Shown piece after piece: positions 1-8,247 of a stretch of 64,000 nucleotides of DNA; within the stretch, counting starts at the first letter, position 1, and each line of letters opens with the position of its first letter. The stretch lies in the NCBI RefSeq assembly GCF_000718005.1, contig NZ_JODV01000014.1; one strand, given 5' to 3'. The position numbers and the translations under genes were made by a program. Source of the stretch: Actinoalloteichus_B caeruleus. Its GTDB lineage: Bacteria; Actinomycetota; Actinomycetes; Mycobacteriales; Pseudonocardiaceae. The notes below the pieces were generated by a model. It did not search any database and was not told the origin of the DNA. It saw only the letters and a program-made list of their open reading frames with translations.

Positions 1-714
1 GGCGTACGGGACGGACAGGTAGCCGGCGGTCAACGCGACGGCCACCACCAGGGCGACGGTCCTGGCGAGCGGGCCGTGGCTGGCCCGCACCGTGCCCAGG
101 CTCCGCAACGCGCTCCAGACGCCGTGCCGGACGTGGAGTCCGAGGGCCAGGATCGCGACCGTGTAGATGAGTACGACCCACCACTGCTGGAAACCCGAGG
201 TGACGTTGAGGAACGGTTCCTCCGGCACGCCGTGCGGGTTGAGCCAGCCGACGGTGAGGTCGAGGACGTGGTAGATGACGAAGAGGGCGATGATGACCCC
301 GCCCCACCGCATGGTGCGCGCGGCGTAGCCGCCCTGGACCGGGGGGCGGTGGCGGTAGCCGGACGGTCTGGCCGCCCGCGCCCTCCTCGCGAGCTGGATG
401 GCCGCCGTCATGTGCAGGAGCACGCTGACCAGCAGGACGATCCGGATGGTCCACAGCACTCCGCTCTCGCCGAGGACGGCCGACCCCATCGCGCGCAGCC
501 AGCGGGCGTAGGAGTCGAAGGCCGTCTCCCCGAAGAAGATCTTCAGGTTGCCGACCATGTGCGCCACGACGTAGAAGAAGAGGATGAAGCCGGTGACGGC
601 CATCACCGCCTTCTTGCCCACGCTGGAGGCCCAGAGCCGGCGGAGCGGACCGGATCGGCGCGGGCTCCGGGCGGCGCGGCCAGGCGTCGCTGCCTTACCA
701 CTGGTGAGGGTCAC
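1..714 (-). CDS. sdhC: Succinate dehydrogenase cytochrome b subunit, cut by window edge
   Basis: Membrane anchor of respiratory complex II (b558 family), which carries haem and passes electrons from succinate to menaquinone. The reverse strand reads about 238 open codons with hydrophobic helices each carrying a histidine of the kind that ligates haem: FFYVVAHMVGNL, LLHMTAAIQL, VIYHVLDLTVG and LGLHVRHGVW. The 3' end lies beyond base 1; sdhA and sdhB would be expected there. I chose the GTG at 714; an in-frame ATG at 780 would add 22 residues but would run into the regulator's promoter region. It is divergent from a LysR gene, which may control it. The family call is firm; the start is uncertain. 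Confidence 0.85.
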   Translation of the reverse strand, partial: MTLTSGKAATPGRAARSPRRSGPLRRLWASSVGKKAVMAVTGFILFFYVVAHMVGNLKIFFGETAFDSYARWLRAMGSAVLGESGVLWTIRIVLLVSVLLHMTAAIQLARRARAARPSGYRHRPPVQGGYAARTMRWGGVIIALFVIYHVLDLTVGWLNPHGVPEEPFLNVTSGFQQWWVVLIYTVAILALGLHVRHGVWSALRSLGTVRASHGPLARTVALVVAVALTAGYLSVPYA

Positions 715-792
715 GGAGCGACGGTAGGACCAGACACCACGAGTCGTCCAATATATGGAGATTCTGCTGTTGGTAGCCATACGCTATACATC
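715..792. promoter_or_regulatory. Divergent sdhC / LysR promoter region
   Basis: A short intergenic stretch, clearly more AT-rich than its surroundings, containing ATATAT around 751-756 and an ATA-N3-TAT half-palindrome at 779-787 just ahead of the LysR start. LysR proteins usually bind T-N11-A type dyads between divergent genes, so this is the likely autoregulatory site. The exact operator is inferred. Confidence 0.4.
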
Positions 793-1731
793 GTGACCCT
801 CCAGCAGCTCGTCTACTTCCTCGCGGTCGCCGAGACCCGCCATTTCACCCGGGCGGCGGACCAGTGCCACGTCGCGCAGCCCTCGTTGAGCAAGCAGATC
901 CGCGCGCTGGAGGGCGAGTTGGGCGCGGCCCTGTTCCGCCGGTCGCGGGGGAACATCACCCTCACCCCGGCCGGGGAGGCGCTGCTCCCGCTCGCCACCC
1001 GCATCACCGCCGACGTGGACACGGCCCGCCGGGAGGTGGGCGAACTGGTGGGACTGCGCCGGGGGCGGGTCCAGATCGGCGCGACCCCGAGCCTGTGCCT
1101 CACCGTGCTGGCCCCGGTGCTGCGGCGCTTCCACCAGAGCTTCCCCGGGATCAGGCTGGTGGTGGAGGAGGGCGGCTCGCAGGACCTGATCCGGGAGCTG
1201 ACCCAGGGCCGGCTCGACCTGGCCCTCATCATCACTCCCCCTGGCGGTACCGACCCCGCCCTGTCCACCACGGAGCTGCTGCGGGAGGAGCTGGTGGTCG
1301 CCTCGTCGGAGGCCAACCCGCTGCCGAGGCACCCGCTGGACGTCCGGGCGTTGGCCGACCACCCCATGATCATGTTCCGGCCCGGCTACGACCTGCGCAC
1401 CGTCACGCTCGCCGCGTTCCGCGCGGCCGGCCTCGAACCGCGCATGGTGGTCGAGGGCGGCGAGCTGGACGCGGTCCTCCGCTTCGTCCAGGTCGGGCTC
1501 GGCGTCGCGATCGTGCCGAGCATGGTGCTGGCCGACCGCCCCGGGCTGCGCAGGACGCCGCTGGCCGCCCCCGGGCTGTCACGGACGGTGGCGCTGGCGC
1601 ACCGGGGTGACACGGCGCCGACGCACGCCGCCCGCGCCCTGCGGGACACCCTGTTGGCGGTGCTCGCCGACACCGCCGCCGACGGGCTGCTCGGGCCGGG
1701 GGTTCGGGTTCTCGACGGCGCGGTCGACTGA
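793..1731 (+). CDS. LysR-family transcriptional regulator
   Basis: DNA-binding regulator of 312 residues, the normal length for LysR proteins. Residues 1-60 form the winged helix-turn-helix (LQQLVYFLAVAETRHFTRAA, then QPSLSKQIRALE); residues 90-300 form the periplasmic-binding-protein-like effector domain. The start is the GTG at 793. The frame is open far upstream, but that part is antisense to the succinate dehydrogenase gene and has no regulator similarity. The divergent placement beside sdhC suggests that it controls the succinate dehydrogenase operon in response to an unknown ligand. It converges with aroE with a 32-base gap. The family is certain; target and inducer are inferred. Confidence 0.9.
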   Translation: MTLQQLVYFLAVAETRHFTRAADQCHVAQPSLSKQIRALEGELGAALFRRSRGNITLTPAGEALLPLATRITADVDTARREVGELVGLRRGRVQIGATPSLCLTVLAPVLRRFHQSFPGIRLVVEEGGSQDLIRELTQGRLDLALIITPPGGTDPALSTTELLREELVVASSEANPLPRHPLDVRALADHPMIMFRPGYDLRTVTLAAFRAAGLEPRMVVEGGELDAVLRFVQVGLGVAIVPSMVLADRPGLRRTPLAAPGLSRTVALAHRGDTAPTHAARALRDTLLAVLADTAADGLLGPGVRVLDGAVD

Positions 1732-1763
1732 CATCCCGGGCCGCGTCGGTGCCGGCCTGGGTC

Positions 1764-2639
1764 TCAGACGTCCCCGGGGGCCAGCGGGAGCGGCAGGGTG
1801 TTCCCGGTGGCGGCCCGCAGGGCGTCCCGCATCGCCTCCCTCGGCGCGACCCGGCCGGTGAACTGCTCGAACTGCCCGAAGGCCTGGTGCAGCAGCATGT
1901 CCAGTCCGGTGACCAGCCGCCCACCCGCGCCGGCGACGGCCGTGCCCACGGGGGTGGGCCACGGGGCGTAGACGACGTCGAACAGCCACCGCGCCACGGC
2001 GAGGTCCTCGGCGTGGCGGTCGGCGGCCCCGGCCGGGACCGTCGAGACCACCAGGTCCGCCTCGGCGGCCAGCGCGCGCAGGGACACGCGGTCGAAGGTG
2101 ACGACCTCCACGTCGAGCCCGACCCGGCCCGCGCAGGCCACCGTCTCCTCGGCGCGCGCGGCGTCCCGCACCACCAGCGTCACCCCGGACAGCCCGAACT
2201 CCGCCATCGCCGCCACCACCGCGTTCGCGGTACCACCCGCGCCGAGGACGAGCCCCGGGCCACCGGCTGGCCGGTATCCGACGGCCCGCAGCGCCCCGGT
2301 CACCCCGGCGACGTCGGTGCAGTCCGCCCGCCACCGGCGAGGACCGTCGCCGCCCGGGGCGAGCGGGACGAGGGTGTTGGCGGCCCCGACGGCCCGGGCG
2401 GTGTCGGTGACCTCGTCGGCGAACCGGACGGCGGCCTTCTTGCCGGGCATGGTCACCGACAGGCCCGCCCACTCCGGCCCGAGCCCCCGCACCAGGTCCG
2501 GCAACCGGGTCTCGTCGCACTCGATCCGCCGGTAGCTCCACCCGTCCAGGCCGAGGGCCGCGTAGCCGGCCTCGTGCAGCACCGGGGACAGCGAGTGCTC
2601 GACCGGGGAGCCCAGCACCGCGGTGTGACGCCCGGTCAC
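1764..2639 (-). CDS. aroE: Shikimate dehydrogenase
   Basis: Catalyses NADPH-dependent reduction of 3-dehydroshikimate to shikimate in the cytosolic aromatic amino-acid pathway. 291 residues. Visible motifs are the shikimate-binding SLSPVLHEAG near residue 15, the catalytic-lysine segment SVTMPGKKAA near 65, and the Rossmann loop GAGGTANAVVAA near 130. The usual NTD triad residue is replaced (DCTDVAG), which may mark a subfamily with altered specificity. The GTG start overlaps the mltG stop by GTGA, so it is translationally coupled as the last gene of the alaS-ruvX-mltG-aroE operon, the same order as in M. tuberculosis. The call is secure. Confidence 0.93.
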   Translation of the reverse strand: MTGRHTAVLGSPVEHSLSPVLHEAGYAALGLDGWSYRRIECDETRLPDLVRGLGPEWAGLSVTMPGKKAAVRFADEVTDTARAVGAANTLVPLAPGGDGPRRWRADCTDVAGVTGALRAVGYRPAGGPGLVLGAGGTANAVVAAMAEFGLSGVTLVVRDAARAEETVACAGRVGLDVEVVTFDRVSLRALAAEADLVVSTVPAGAADRHAEDLAVARWLFDVVYAPWPTPVGTAVAGAGGRLVTGLDMLLHQAFGQFEQFTGRVAPREAMRDALRAATGNTLPLPLAPGDV

Positions 2640-3850
2640 CACACCCCTGCCTCCTGTGCCCGCTGCACGTCCGCCTGGTGCTCGTCCAAGGTGTAGTTGA
2701 AGCAGGTGGTGCCGTCCGTCTCGCACTTCACGAAGTACATCCAGTCGCCCTCCTCGGGCTGGGCGGCGGCCTGGAGGGCCTCCACGCTGGGCGCGGAGAC
2801 CGGCGTGGGCGGCAGCCCGAGGTGCTGGTAGGTGTTGTACGGGTTGAAGGTGTCGGCGCGTTCCTCCGGCCGCGTCCTGATCGCGGACTTGTTGTTCCAG
2901 TAGTTGACCGTCGAGTCGTACTCCAGCTTCTGCTGGTCGGCCTGGAGCCGGTTGTAGGTGACGCGGGCGACCTTCGCGAAGTCGCGCTCGACGGCTTCCT
3001 TCTCGTTGAGGGAGCCGATGATGAGCACCTCGTAGGGGGTGAAGCCGGTCTCGTTGGTCAGCTCCGGCATGCCGATCGCCTGCATCGACTGCGCGGACCT
3101 GCTGATGACGTGGGTCAGGATCTCCTGGGCGTCCCAACCCGGCCGCACCGTGTACATGCCGCGCAGGATCAGGCCCTCCAACCGCCGTTCCGGCGCGGGC
3201 GCGGCCGACGCCGGGCCGACCGCCCACTCCGGCACGCCCAGCTCGGCCAGGTCGGCGTTGGTGGCGACGTCCCACAGCTCCTCGGTGGAGACGCAGGACT
3301 CGGCCCCGTCGGCCTCGTGGCAGCTCGCCTGGGCGAGCAGCGAGATGATGCCCGGGTCGACGTCGCCGTTGGGCAGGTCGACGTCGTGCAGCAGCTTGCC
3401 GCCCCGGATCTCGACCTGGCCGAGAGAGCCGCCGTCGAGCAGCATCGACACGGCCGCCTCGCCCGACATCTCCGAGCGCAGTTCGTAGAAGCCCGGCTGG
3501 ACGCCCCGGGCCCGGGCGTCCTGCTCGGCGGCGACCGTGAAGGCGCGGACGCTGGCGACCACGCCCTCGTCGACCATCGCCTGGCCGATCTGGCTCAGGT
3601 TCGCGCCCTCCGGCACCTCGACGATGACGCTGCCGCTGCCCTCGCCCTCGAAGTCCTCGTACCCCCCGATGCCGGACAGCTCCCGCACCCCGTAGTAGGC
3701 CCCCACGCCGACCACGCCGAGCAGCAGGACCGCCACGGCGAGGGTGACCACCGACTTCCTGTTCCGCCGCTTGCCCGCGCCGCCCCCTCGGGCGTCACTC
3801 GCGCGGTCCTCCTCGGCCTCGTCCTCGAACAAGCCCAGGTCATCGCTCAC
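2636..3850 (-). CDS. mltG: Endolytic murein transglycosylase MltG (YceG-like)
   Basis: Membrane-anchored lytic transglycosylase that cleaves nascent glycan strands and sets peptidoglycan chain length. 404 residues: an acidic cytosolic N-terminus, a basic stretch (KRRNRKS), one transmembrane helix at about 33-52 (VVTLAVAVLLLGVVGVGAYY), a LysM-like segment, then the YceG domain. The catalytic glutamate region reads GSLNEKEAVERD, followed by conserved YDSTVNYW and NPYNTYQHLGLPPTP. The ATG overlaps the ruvX stop (ATGA). The length is typical of actinobacterial members. The call is secure. Confidence 0.93.
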   Translation of the reverse strand: MSDDLGLFEDEAEEDRASDARGGGAGKRRNRKSVVTLAVAVLLLGVVGVGAYYGVRELSGIGGYEDFEGEGSGSVIVEVPEGANLSQIGQAMVDEGVVASVRAFTVAAEQDARARGVQPGFYELRSEMSGEAAVSMLLDGGSLGQVEIRGGKLLHDVDLPNGDVDPGIISLLAQASCHEADGAESCVSTEELWDVATNADLAELGVPEWAVGPASAAPAPERRLEGLILRGMYTVRPGWDAQEILTHVISRSAQSMQAIGMPELTNETGFTPYEVLIIGSLNEKEAVERDFAKVARVTYNRLQADQQKLEYDSTVNYWNNKSAIRTRPEERADTFNPYNTYQHLGLPPTPVSAPSVEALQAAAQPEEGDWMYFVKCETDGTTCFNYTLDEHQADVQRAQEAGVW

Positions 3851-4380
3851 GAGTTCTCCTCACAGGTATCCGGTTGGGGCCGGAGTGCCGCCGCACGCGC
3901 GTCCAGCCAGCCCTGCAGAATCTCCGTGGCAGCGGCCTGGTCGATGACCTGCCGCTGACGCCGCCCTCGGACCCCTAGATCGGACAACATGCGGGTCGCG
4001 CTGACGGTGGTGAGCCGCTCATCGGCCAGTTTCACCGGAACCGGTGTCACTCGCTCGGCGATCTTCGCGGCGTAGCGCCTGGCGTAGTCGGCGGAGGCGC
4101 CGTGGTCACCGGCCAGGGTCCTGGGCAGTCCGACGACCACCTCCACCACCCCGTGTTCCGCGACGAGCGCGCCGAGCTGGTCGATGTCCCGGTCCGCCGC
4201 CTCGTCGCGGGCCAGCGTGGTGAGCGGGGTGGCCAGCACCGGCCCGGGGTCGCTGAGCGCGAGGCCCACCCGGACGGAGCCGACGTCGACCCCGAGGCGA
4301 CGCCCCGGCCCCGCGTCGGCGTGCCCCGGGCGGTCGGGGTCACCCGGCCGCCACCGCTTCCCCCGCTCCCGGCGACTCAC
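3847..4380 (-). CDS. ruvX: Putative Holliday junction resolvase YqgF/RuvX
   Basis: RNase H-fold protein of the YqgF family, linked to 16S rRNA 5'-end processing and Holliday-junction resolution. 177 residues. The fold begins with GVDVGSVRVGLALSD (first acidic residue), continues with VVVGLPRTLAGD, and has the conserved ADERLTTVSA and IDQAAATEILQ segments. The Arg/Gly/Asp-rich N-terminus of about 28 residues is likely disordered; a shorter start cannot be excluded, but the ATG at 4380 overlaps the alaS stop as ATGA, which favours it. It lies between alaS and mltG, the usual place in actinobacteria. Confidence 0.9.
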   Translation of the reverse strand: MSRRERGKRWRPGDPDRPGHADAGPGRRLGVDVGSVRVGLALSDPGPVLATPLTTLARDEAADRDIDQLGALVAEHGVVEVVVGLPRTLAGDHGASADYARRYAAKIAERVTPVPVKLADERLTTVSATRMLSDLGVRGRRQRQVIDQAAATEILQGWLDARAAALRPQPDTCEENS

Positions 4381-7052
4381 CGATCGGCCACCGCACCGGC
4401 GAGACCGGCGCGCAGGGCGACGATCGCGTCCGGGATACCGGCGGGTCGTGCGCCGCCGCCCTGGGCCATGTCCGGCTTGCCGCCGCCACGACCGCCGATG
4501 CGCTCGGCGAAGGAGGGGACCAGCTTGCCGGCGGCCACCCCGAGCTCACGGGCACCGCTGGTGGTCGCCACGACGAAGTTGGCCTTGCCGGCGGCGTGGT
4601 CCCCGGAGAAGAGGGCGACCACGCCCGGCCCCGCACCCAGGCGGTTCCGCACCTCGGTGGCCAGGTTGCGCAGGTCGCCGCCGGAGGCGCCGCTGACCTC
4701 CCTGGCGACCAGGCGGACGCCGTGCACGTCCTCGGCGGCGGCCGCCCACTCCCCGGCCGAGGAGAGCAGGGCGGCCGCGCGCAGCTTCTCCAGCTCCTTC
4801 TCGGCGGTCCGCAGCCGCTCGACCAGGTTCTCGACCCTGGCGGGCACGTCCTTGCTCGGGATCCTCAGCATCCCGGCCACGTTCTGGACGAGGGCGCGTT
4901 CCCTGGCCATGAAGCGGAAGGCCTCGATCCCGACGTAGGCCTCGATCCGCCGGGTGCCCGAGCCGACGGAGGACTCGCCGAGCAGGGCGACCGGTCCGAT
5001 CTGGGCGGAGCGCTCCACGTGGGTGCCACCGCACAGCTCGCGGGACCACTCACCGCCGATCTCGATGACGCGCACGGTCTCGTCGTAGGTCTCCCCGAAC
5101 AGCGCCAGCGCGCCGAGCCGCTGCGCCTCCGGCATCGACGTGTACAGCACGTGCACCGGGAAGTCGCTGCGGACCGCCAGGTTCGAGACCTCCTCGATCT
5201 CGCTGCGGGTCTCCGGGGAGAGGCCCCCGGGCCAGGCGAAGTCGAGCCGCAGGTACCCCGGCTTGTTGTAGGAGCCGCTCTGCAAGGCGGACGGGCCGAG
5301 CACCTCGCGCAGCGCGGCGTGCACCACGTGCGTGCCGGAGTGGCCCTGCCGCGCCCCGACCCGCCACTCCGGGTCGACCTTGGCCAGCACCTGCTGGCCC
5401 TCCACCAGTTCGCCGCGTCGGACGCGGACCTGGTGCACCCACAGCTTGCGCGCGACCTTCTGGACGTCCACGACCTCCAGCTCGAGGCCGTCGGCCACGA
5501 CCGTCCCGGCGTCGCTCTCCTGCCCGCCGGACTCGGCGTAGAGCGGGGTGCGGTCGAGGACCAGCTCGACGATGTCGCCCTCGACGGCGCGGCCGGTGCG
5601 GACGCCCTCGCTGAGCACGCCCAGGACGGTGGCCTCGCTCTCCAGCTCCTCGTACCCGGTGAACTCGGTCGCACCCCGGTCCAGCAGCTCCCGGTACACC
5701 GAGCGGTCGCCGTGACCGGTCTTGCGGGCGGCGGCGTCCGCCTTGGCGCGGGCGCGCTGCTCGGCCATCAGCTTGCGGAAGCCGTCCTCGTCGACGGTGA
5801 GCCCGGCCTCCGCCGCCATCTCCATCGTGAGGTCGATGGGGAAACCGTAGGTGTCGTGCAGCTGGAAGGCCTTGTCACCGGCGAAGGTCGTGCCACCGGC
5901 TGCCCTGGTCTCCCCGGCCGCGATGTCGAAGATCCTCGACCCGCTGGCCAGCGTGGTGAGGAAGGTGTTCTCCTCGGCGCGCATGATCGACTCGATGCGG
6001 GCGTAGTCGGTGGTCAGTTCGGGGTAGGCCGGGGACATGGCGTCCCGGACGACGGCGCTGAAGTCGCCGAGCACCGGGTCGGTCACGCCGAGCAGGCGGG
6101 CGGAGCGCACGATGCGGCGGAGCAGGCGCCGCAGCACGTACCCCCGGGCCTCGTTGCCGGGGGTGACGCCGTCGGCGATCAGCATGACGCCGGAACGGGC
6201 GTGGTCGGCGATCACCCGGAACCGGACGTCGTCGACCGGGTTGGCCCCGTAGCGGCGCCCGGTCAGCGCCTCGGCCCGCTCGATCACCGGGCGGACCAGG
6301 TCGGTCTCGTAGACGTTGTCCACGCCCTGGAGCAGCGCGGCCAGCCGCTCGACACCGAGTCCGGTGTCGATGTTCTTGGCGGGCAGGGTGCCCAGGATCG
6401 GGTAGCCCTCCTTGCCCGGCCCCTCGCCTCGGATGTCCTGCATGAACACCAGGTTCCAGATCTCGACGAACCGGTCCTCGTCGACCACCGGGCCGCCGTC
6501 GGGGCCGTGGGCGGGGCCCCGGTCGTAGTAGATCTCGGAGCTGGGGCCGCAGGGTCCCGGCACGCCCATCGACCAGAAGTTGTCCCGCATCCCCCGCCGC
6601 TGGACGCGCTCCTCCGGCAACCCGGCGATCCGCTTCCACAGGCCGGCGGCCTCGTCGTCGTCGTGGTAGACGGTCACCCAGATGCGGTTCGGGTCCAGGC
6701 CGTAGCCACCGTCGGCCTCGGAACCCGTGACCAGGTTCCAGGCGTGCTCGATGGCCCCCTCCTTGAAGTAGTCGCCGAAGGAGAAGTTGCCGGCCATCTG
6801 GAAGAAGGTGTTGTGCCGGCTGGTCTTGCCGACCTCGTCGATGTCCCCGGTGCGCACGCACTTCTGGATGCTGGTCGCCCTCGGGTAGGGGGCGGTGGCC
6901 TCACCGAGGAAGTAGGGCTTGAACGGCACCATGCCGGCGTTGACGAACAGCAGGGTCGGGTCGTCGAGGATCAGCGAGGCGCTGGGGACGACGGTGTGGC
7001 CGGCGCGCTCGAAGTGGTCCAGGAAACGCTTGCGGATCTCGTGGGTCTGCAC
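4377..7052 (-). CDS. alaS: Alanine-tRNA ligase
   Basis: Charges tRNA-Ala with alanine and edits mischarged Ser and Gly. 891 residues, full length. The class II catalytic core is N-terminal (begins MQTHEIRKRFLDHFERAGH, with EIWNLVFMQ near residue 200), then the tRNA-recognition domain, the editing domain with zinc-type ligands HSGTHVVHAAL and CGGTH, and the C-Ala domain (RGGGKPDMAQGGG). Start is the GTG at 7052; the ATA/GTG-rich leader upstream lacks a better start. First gene of the aroE-ward operon. The call is secure. Confidence 0.97.
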   Translation of the reverse strand: MQTHEIRKRFLDHFERAGHTVVPSASLILDDPTLLFVNAGMVPFKPYFLGEATAPYPRATSIQKCVRTGDIDEVGKTSRHNTFFQMAGNFSFGDYFKEGAIEHAWNLVTGSEADGGYGLDPNRIWVTVYHDDDEAAGLWKRIAGLPEERVQRRGMRDNFWSMGVPGPCGPSSEIYYDRGPAHGPDGGPVVDEDRFVEIWNLVFMQDIRGEGPGKEGYPILGTLPAKNIDTGLGVERLAALLQGVDNVYETDLVRPVIERAEALTGRRYGANPVDDVRFRVIADHARSGVMLIADGVTPGNEARGYVLRRLLRRIVRSARLLGVTDPVLGDFSAVVRDAMSPAYPELTTDYARIESIMRAEENTFLTTLASGSRIFDIAAGETRAAGGTTFAGDKAFQLHDTYGFPIDLTMEMAAEAGLTVDEDGFRKLMAEQRARAKADAAARKTGHGDRSVYRELLDRGATEFTGYEELESEATVLGVLSEGVRTGRAVEGDIVELVLDRTPLYAESGGQESDAGTVVADGLELEVVDVQKVARKLWVHQVRVRRGELVEGQQVLAKVDPEWRVGARQGHSGTHVVHAALREVLGPSALQSGSYNKPGYLRLDFAWPGGLSPETRSEIEEVSNLAVRSDFPVHVLYTSMPEAQRLGALALFGETYDETVRVIEIGGEWSRELCGGTHVERSAQIGPVALLGESSVGSGTRRIEAYVGIEAFRFMARERALVQNVAGMLRIPSKDVPARVENLVERLRTAEKELEKLRAAALLSSAGEWAAAAEDVHGVRLVAREVSGASGGDLRNLATEVRNRLGAGPGVVALFSGDHAAGKANFVVATTSGARELGVAAGKLVPSFAERIGGRGGGKPDMAQGGGARPAGIPDAIVALRAGLAGAVADR

Positions 7053-7145
7053 GATCGGGTTCCTCGCGTGGTGCGGCGCCGCGGGCGCCGGTGGTCGGGA
7101 CGGTCGGGGCGGCGGAGGAGGACGGGCGGCGGTGGCCGCCCGGTC

Positions 7146-7529
7146 TCAGCTCTCCGCCCGACGCGCTCGTCCGCGCCCCGACCGGTCCACGGACCGGGCA
7201 CGGACCGGCCTGGCCGCGTCCGCCGGAGCGAGTTCGCCGGCGACCGGGCGGAACCGCTCGGTGCGCGCCGAGTACTCGAAGTCGACCCGGCGGGCGGTGG
7301 GGAGCCCGGTGCGCCGCTCGACGACGTCGGCCAGCTCACGCTCCCGCTCGTTCATGCCGGCGCGGACCTCCGCGCCGAAGGCACCGACCGCGCTCGCCAG
7401 TTCGCTGATCGCCTCGCCGAGGTTGGCGGCCACCCCGGCCGGGGTGGCCTGCCGCGCGGCGGCGGTCGCCCGCCTGCTCAGCGCCACGCCGGCGGCGATT
7501 CCGACACCGAACCAGAACATCCTGCTCAT
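7146..7529 (-). CDS. Small membrane-associated protein (DUF6167-like)
   Basis: 127 residues. The N-terminus MSRMFWFGVGIAAGVALSRR is one hydrophobic helix followed by positive charge, so it is probably a membrane anchor. The middle (ANLGEAISELASAVGAFGAE) could be amphipathic and the C-terminus is Arg-rich. Its ATG overlaps the stop of the DUF948-type gene by ATGA, and alaS follows 93 bases on. In Streptomyces a DUF948 protein and a small DUF6167 protein sit in the same place before alaS, so I assign it by context and general shape. No catalytic residues are visible; function unknown. Confidence 0.75.
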   Translation of the reverse strand: MSRMFWFGVGIAAGVALSRRATAAARQATPAGVAANLGEAISELASAVGAFGAEVRAGMNERERELADVVERRTGLPTARRVDFEYSARTERFRPVAGELAPADAARPVRARSVDRSGRGRARRAES

Positions 7530-7933
7530 CGACGCCCTCCCCGGCGGCCGGACCGACGGGACGGGCGGTCCTCCCCGGCCTTCTTCTTCCCGCGCCGACG
7601 AACCGCCTTGCTCACGCCGTAGGACAGAGCCGCCACCTTGACCAGCGGCCCACCGAGGGTCGCGGTGAACAGGGAACTCAGCGCGGAGACGTTGCCCGAC
7701 ACGGTACGCGCGTTCGAGGTGATGCCGTCCACTCGCTCCAACTGGGTGTTGACGTGGGTCAACGTGGTGTTGGCCTCGGTGAACAGGGGTTCGGACTGTT
7801 CGTGCGCCTTGCGGATGGCGATGGTCGCCTCGTCCAGCGTCCGCCCCAGCTTGACCAGCGGGATGGCCAGCAGCAACACCAGCAGCACGAACGCGCCGGC
7901 AGCCACGAGAGCGGCGATCTGGCCTGCCGACAC
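7526..7933 (-). CDS. DUF948 domain-containing membrane protein
   Basis: 135 residues. One transmembrane helix at residues 3-25 (AALVAAGAFVLLVLLLAIPL) is followed by a long helical, probably coiled-coil section (TLDEATIAIRKAHEQSEPLF and on to about 90) and a basic tail. This is the DUF948 layout, which resembles methyl-accepting or LemA-type envelope proteins; its function is unknown. I chose the GTG at 7933 because AGGAGG lies 5 bases upstream; the open frame further upstream lacks a ribosome site and extends over promoter DNA. First gene of the leftward operon; alaS may be co-transcribed. Confidence 0.8.
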   Translation of the reverse strand: MSAGQIAALVAAGAFVLLVLLLAIPLVKLGRTLDEATIAIRKAHEQSEPLFTEANTTLTHVNTQLERVDGITSNARTVSGNVSALSSLFTATLGGPLVKVAALSYGVSKAVRRRGKKKAGEDRPSRRSGRRGGRR

Positions 7934-8154
7934 ACATGCCTCCTGGGAAATACGAGAAATGTTCGACAACGGGCGCCGAACGCCCGTCGGGTGAGAAGGC
8001 GCCACACTCCACCGCGCTCGTCCACGGGGACGGACGGCGAATCTCACGGGATCAGCGGTCAGGGTACCCCGTCCCGCCTCGGCGGCGGCCAGGAGTCCCC
8101 CGCCCGACCAAGATCAGCACGAGCGCTGGCTGAACGTGAGCCGCGACTCAGTTC

Positions 8155-8189
8155 TTGACAATGTTGATGTTGTGGTTAGCCTAACCTAA
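8155..8189 (+). promoter_or_regulatory. Iron-box promoter of the siderophore operon
   Basis: A -35 hexamer TTGACA at 8155-8160 is followed, 16 bases on, by TAGCCT at 8177-8182. The 19-base stretch at 8171-8189 matches the IdeR/DmdR1 consensus TTAGGTTAGSCTAACCTAA at 17 positions and covers the -10 element, so Fe-loaded regulator would block RNA polymerase. This is the expected control for siderophore genes: repressed in iron, expressed in starvation. Confidence 0.88.
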
Positions 8190-8247
8190 CAACACGTACG
8201 GTGGCCGTTCGGTTACCTGAACGCCCTGATCACCCGCCGGAGGTTCC

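Noticed and set aside
76..792. Long open frame continuous with the LysR gene upstream
   Set aside because: It is antisense to a clear succinate dehydrogenase cytochrome b gene and has biased, non-protein-like composition; the LysR domain begins at 793.
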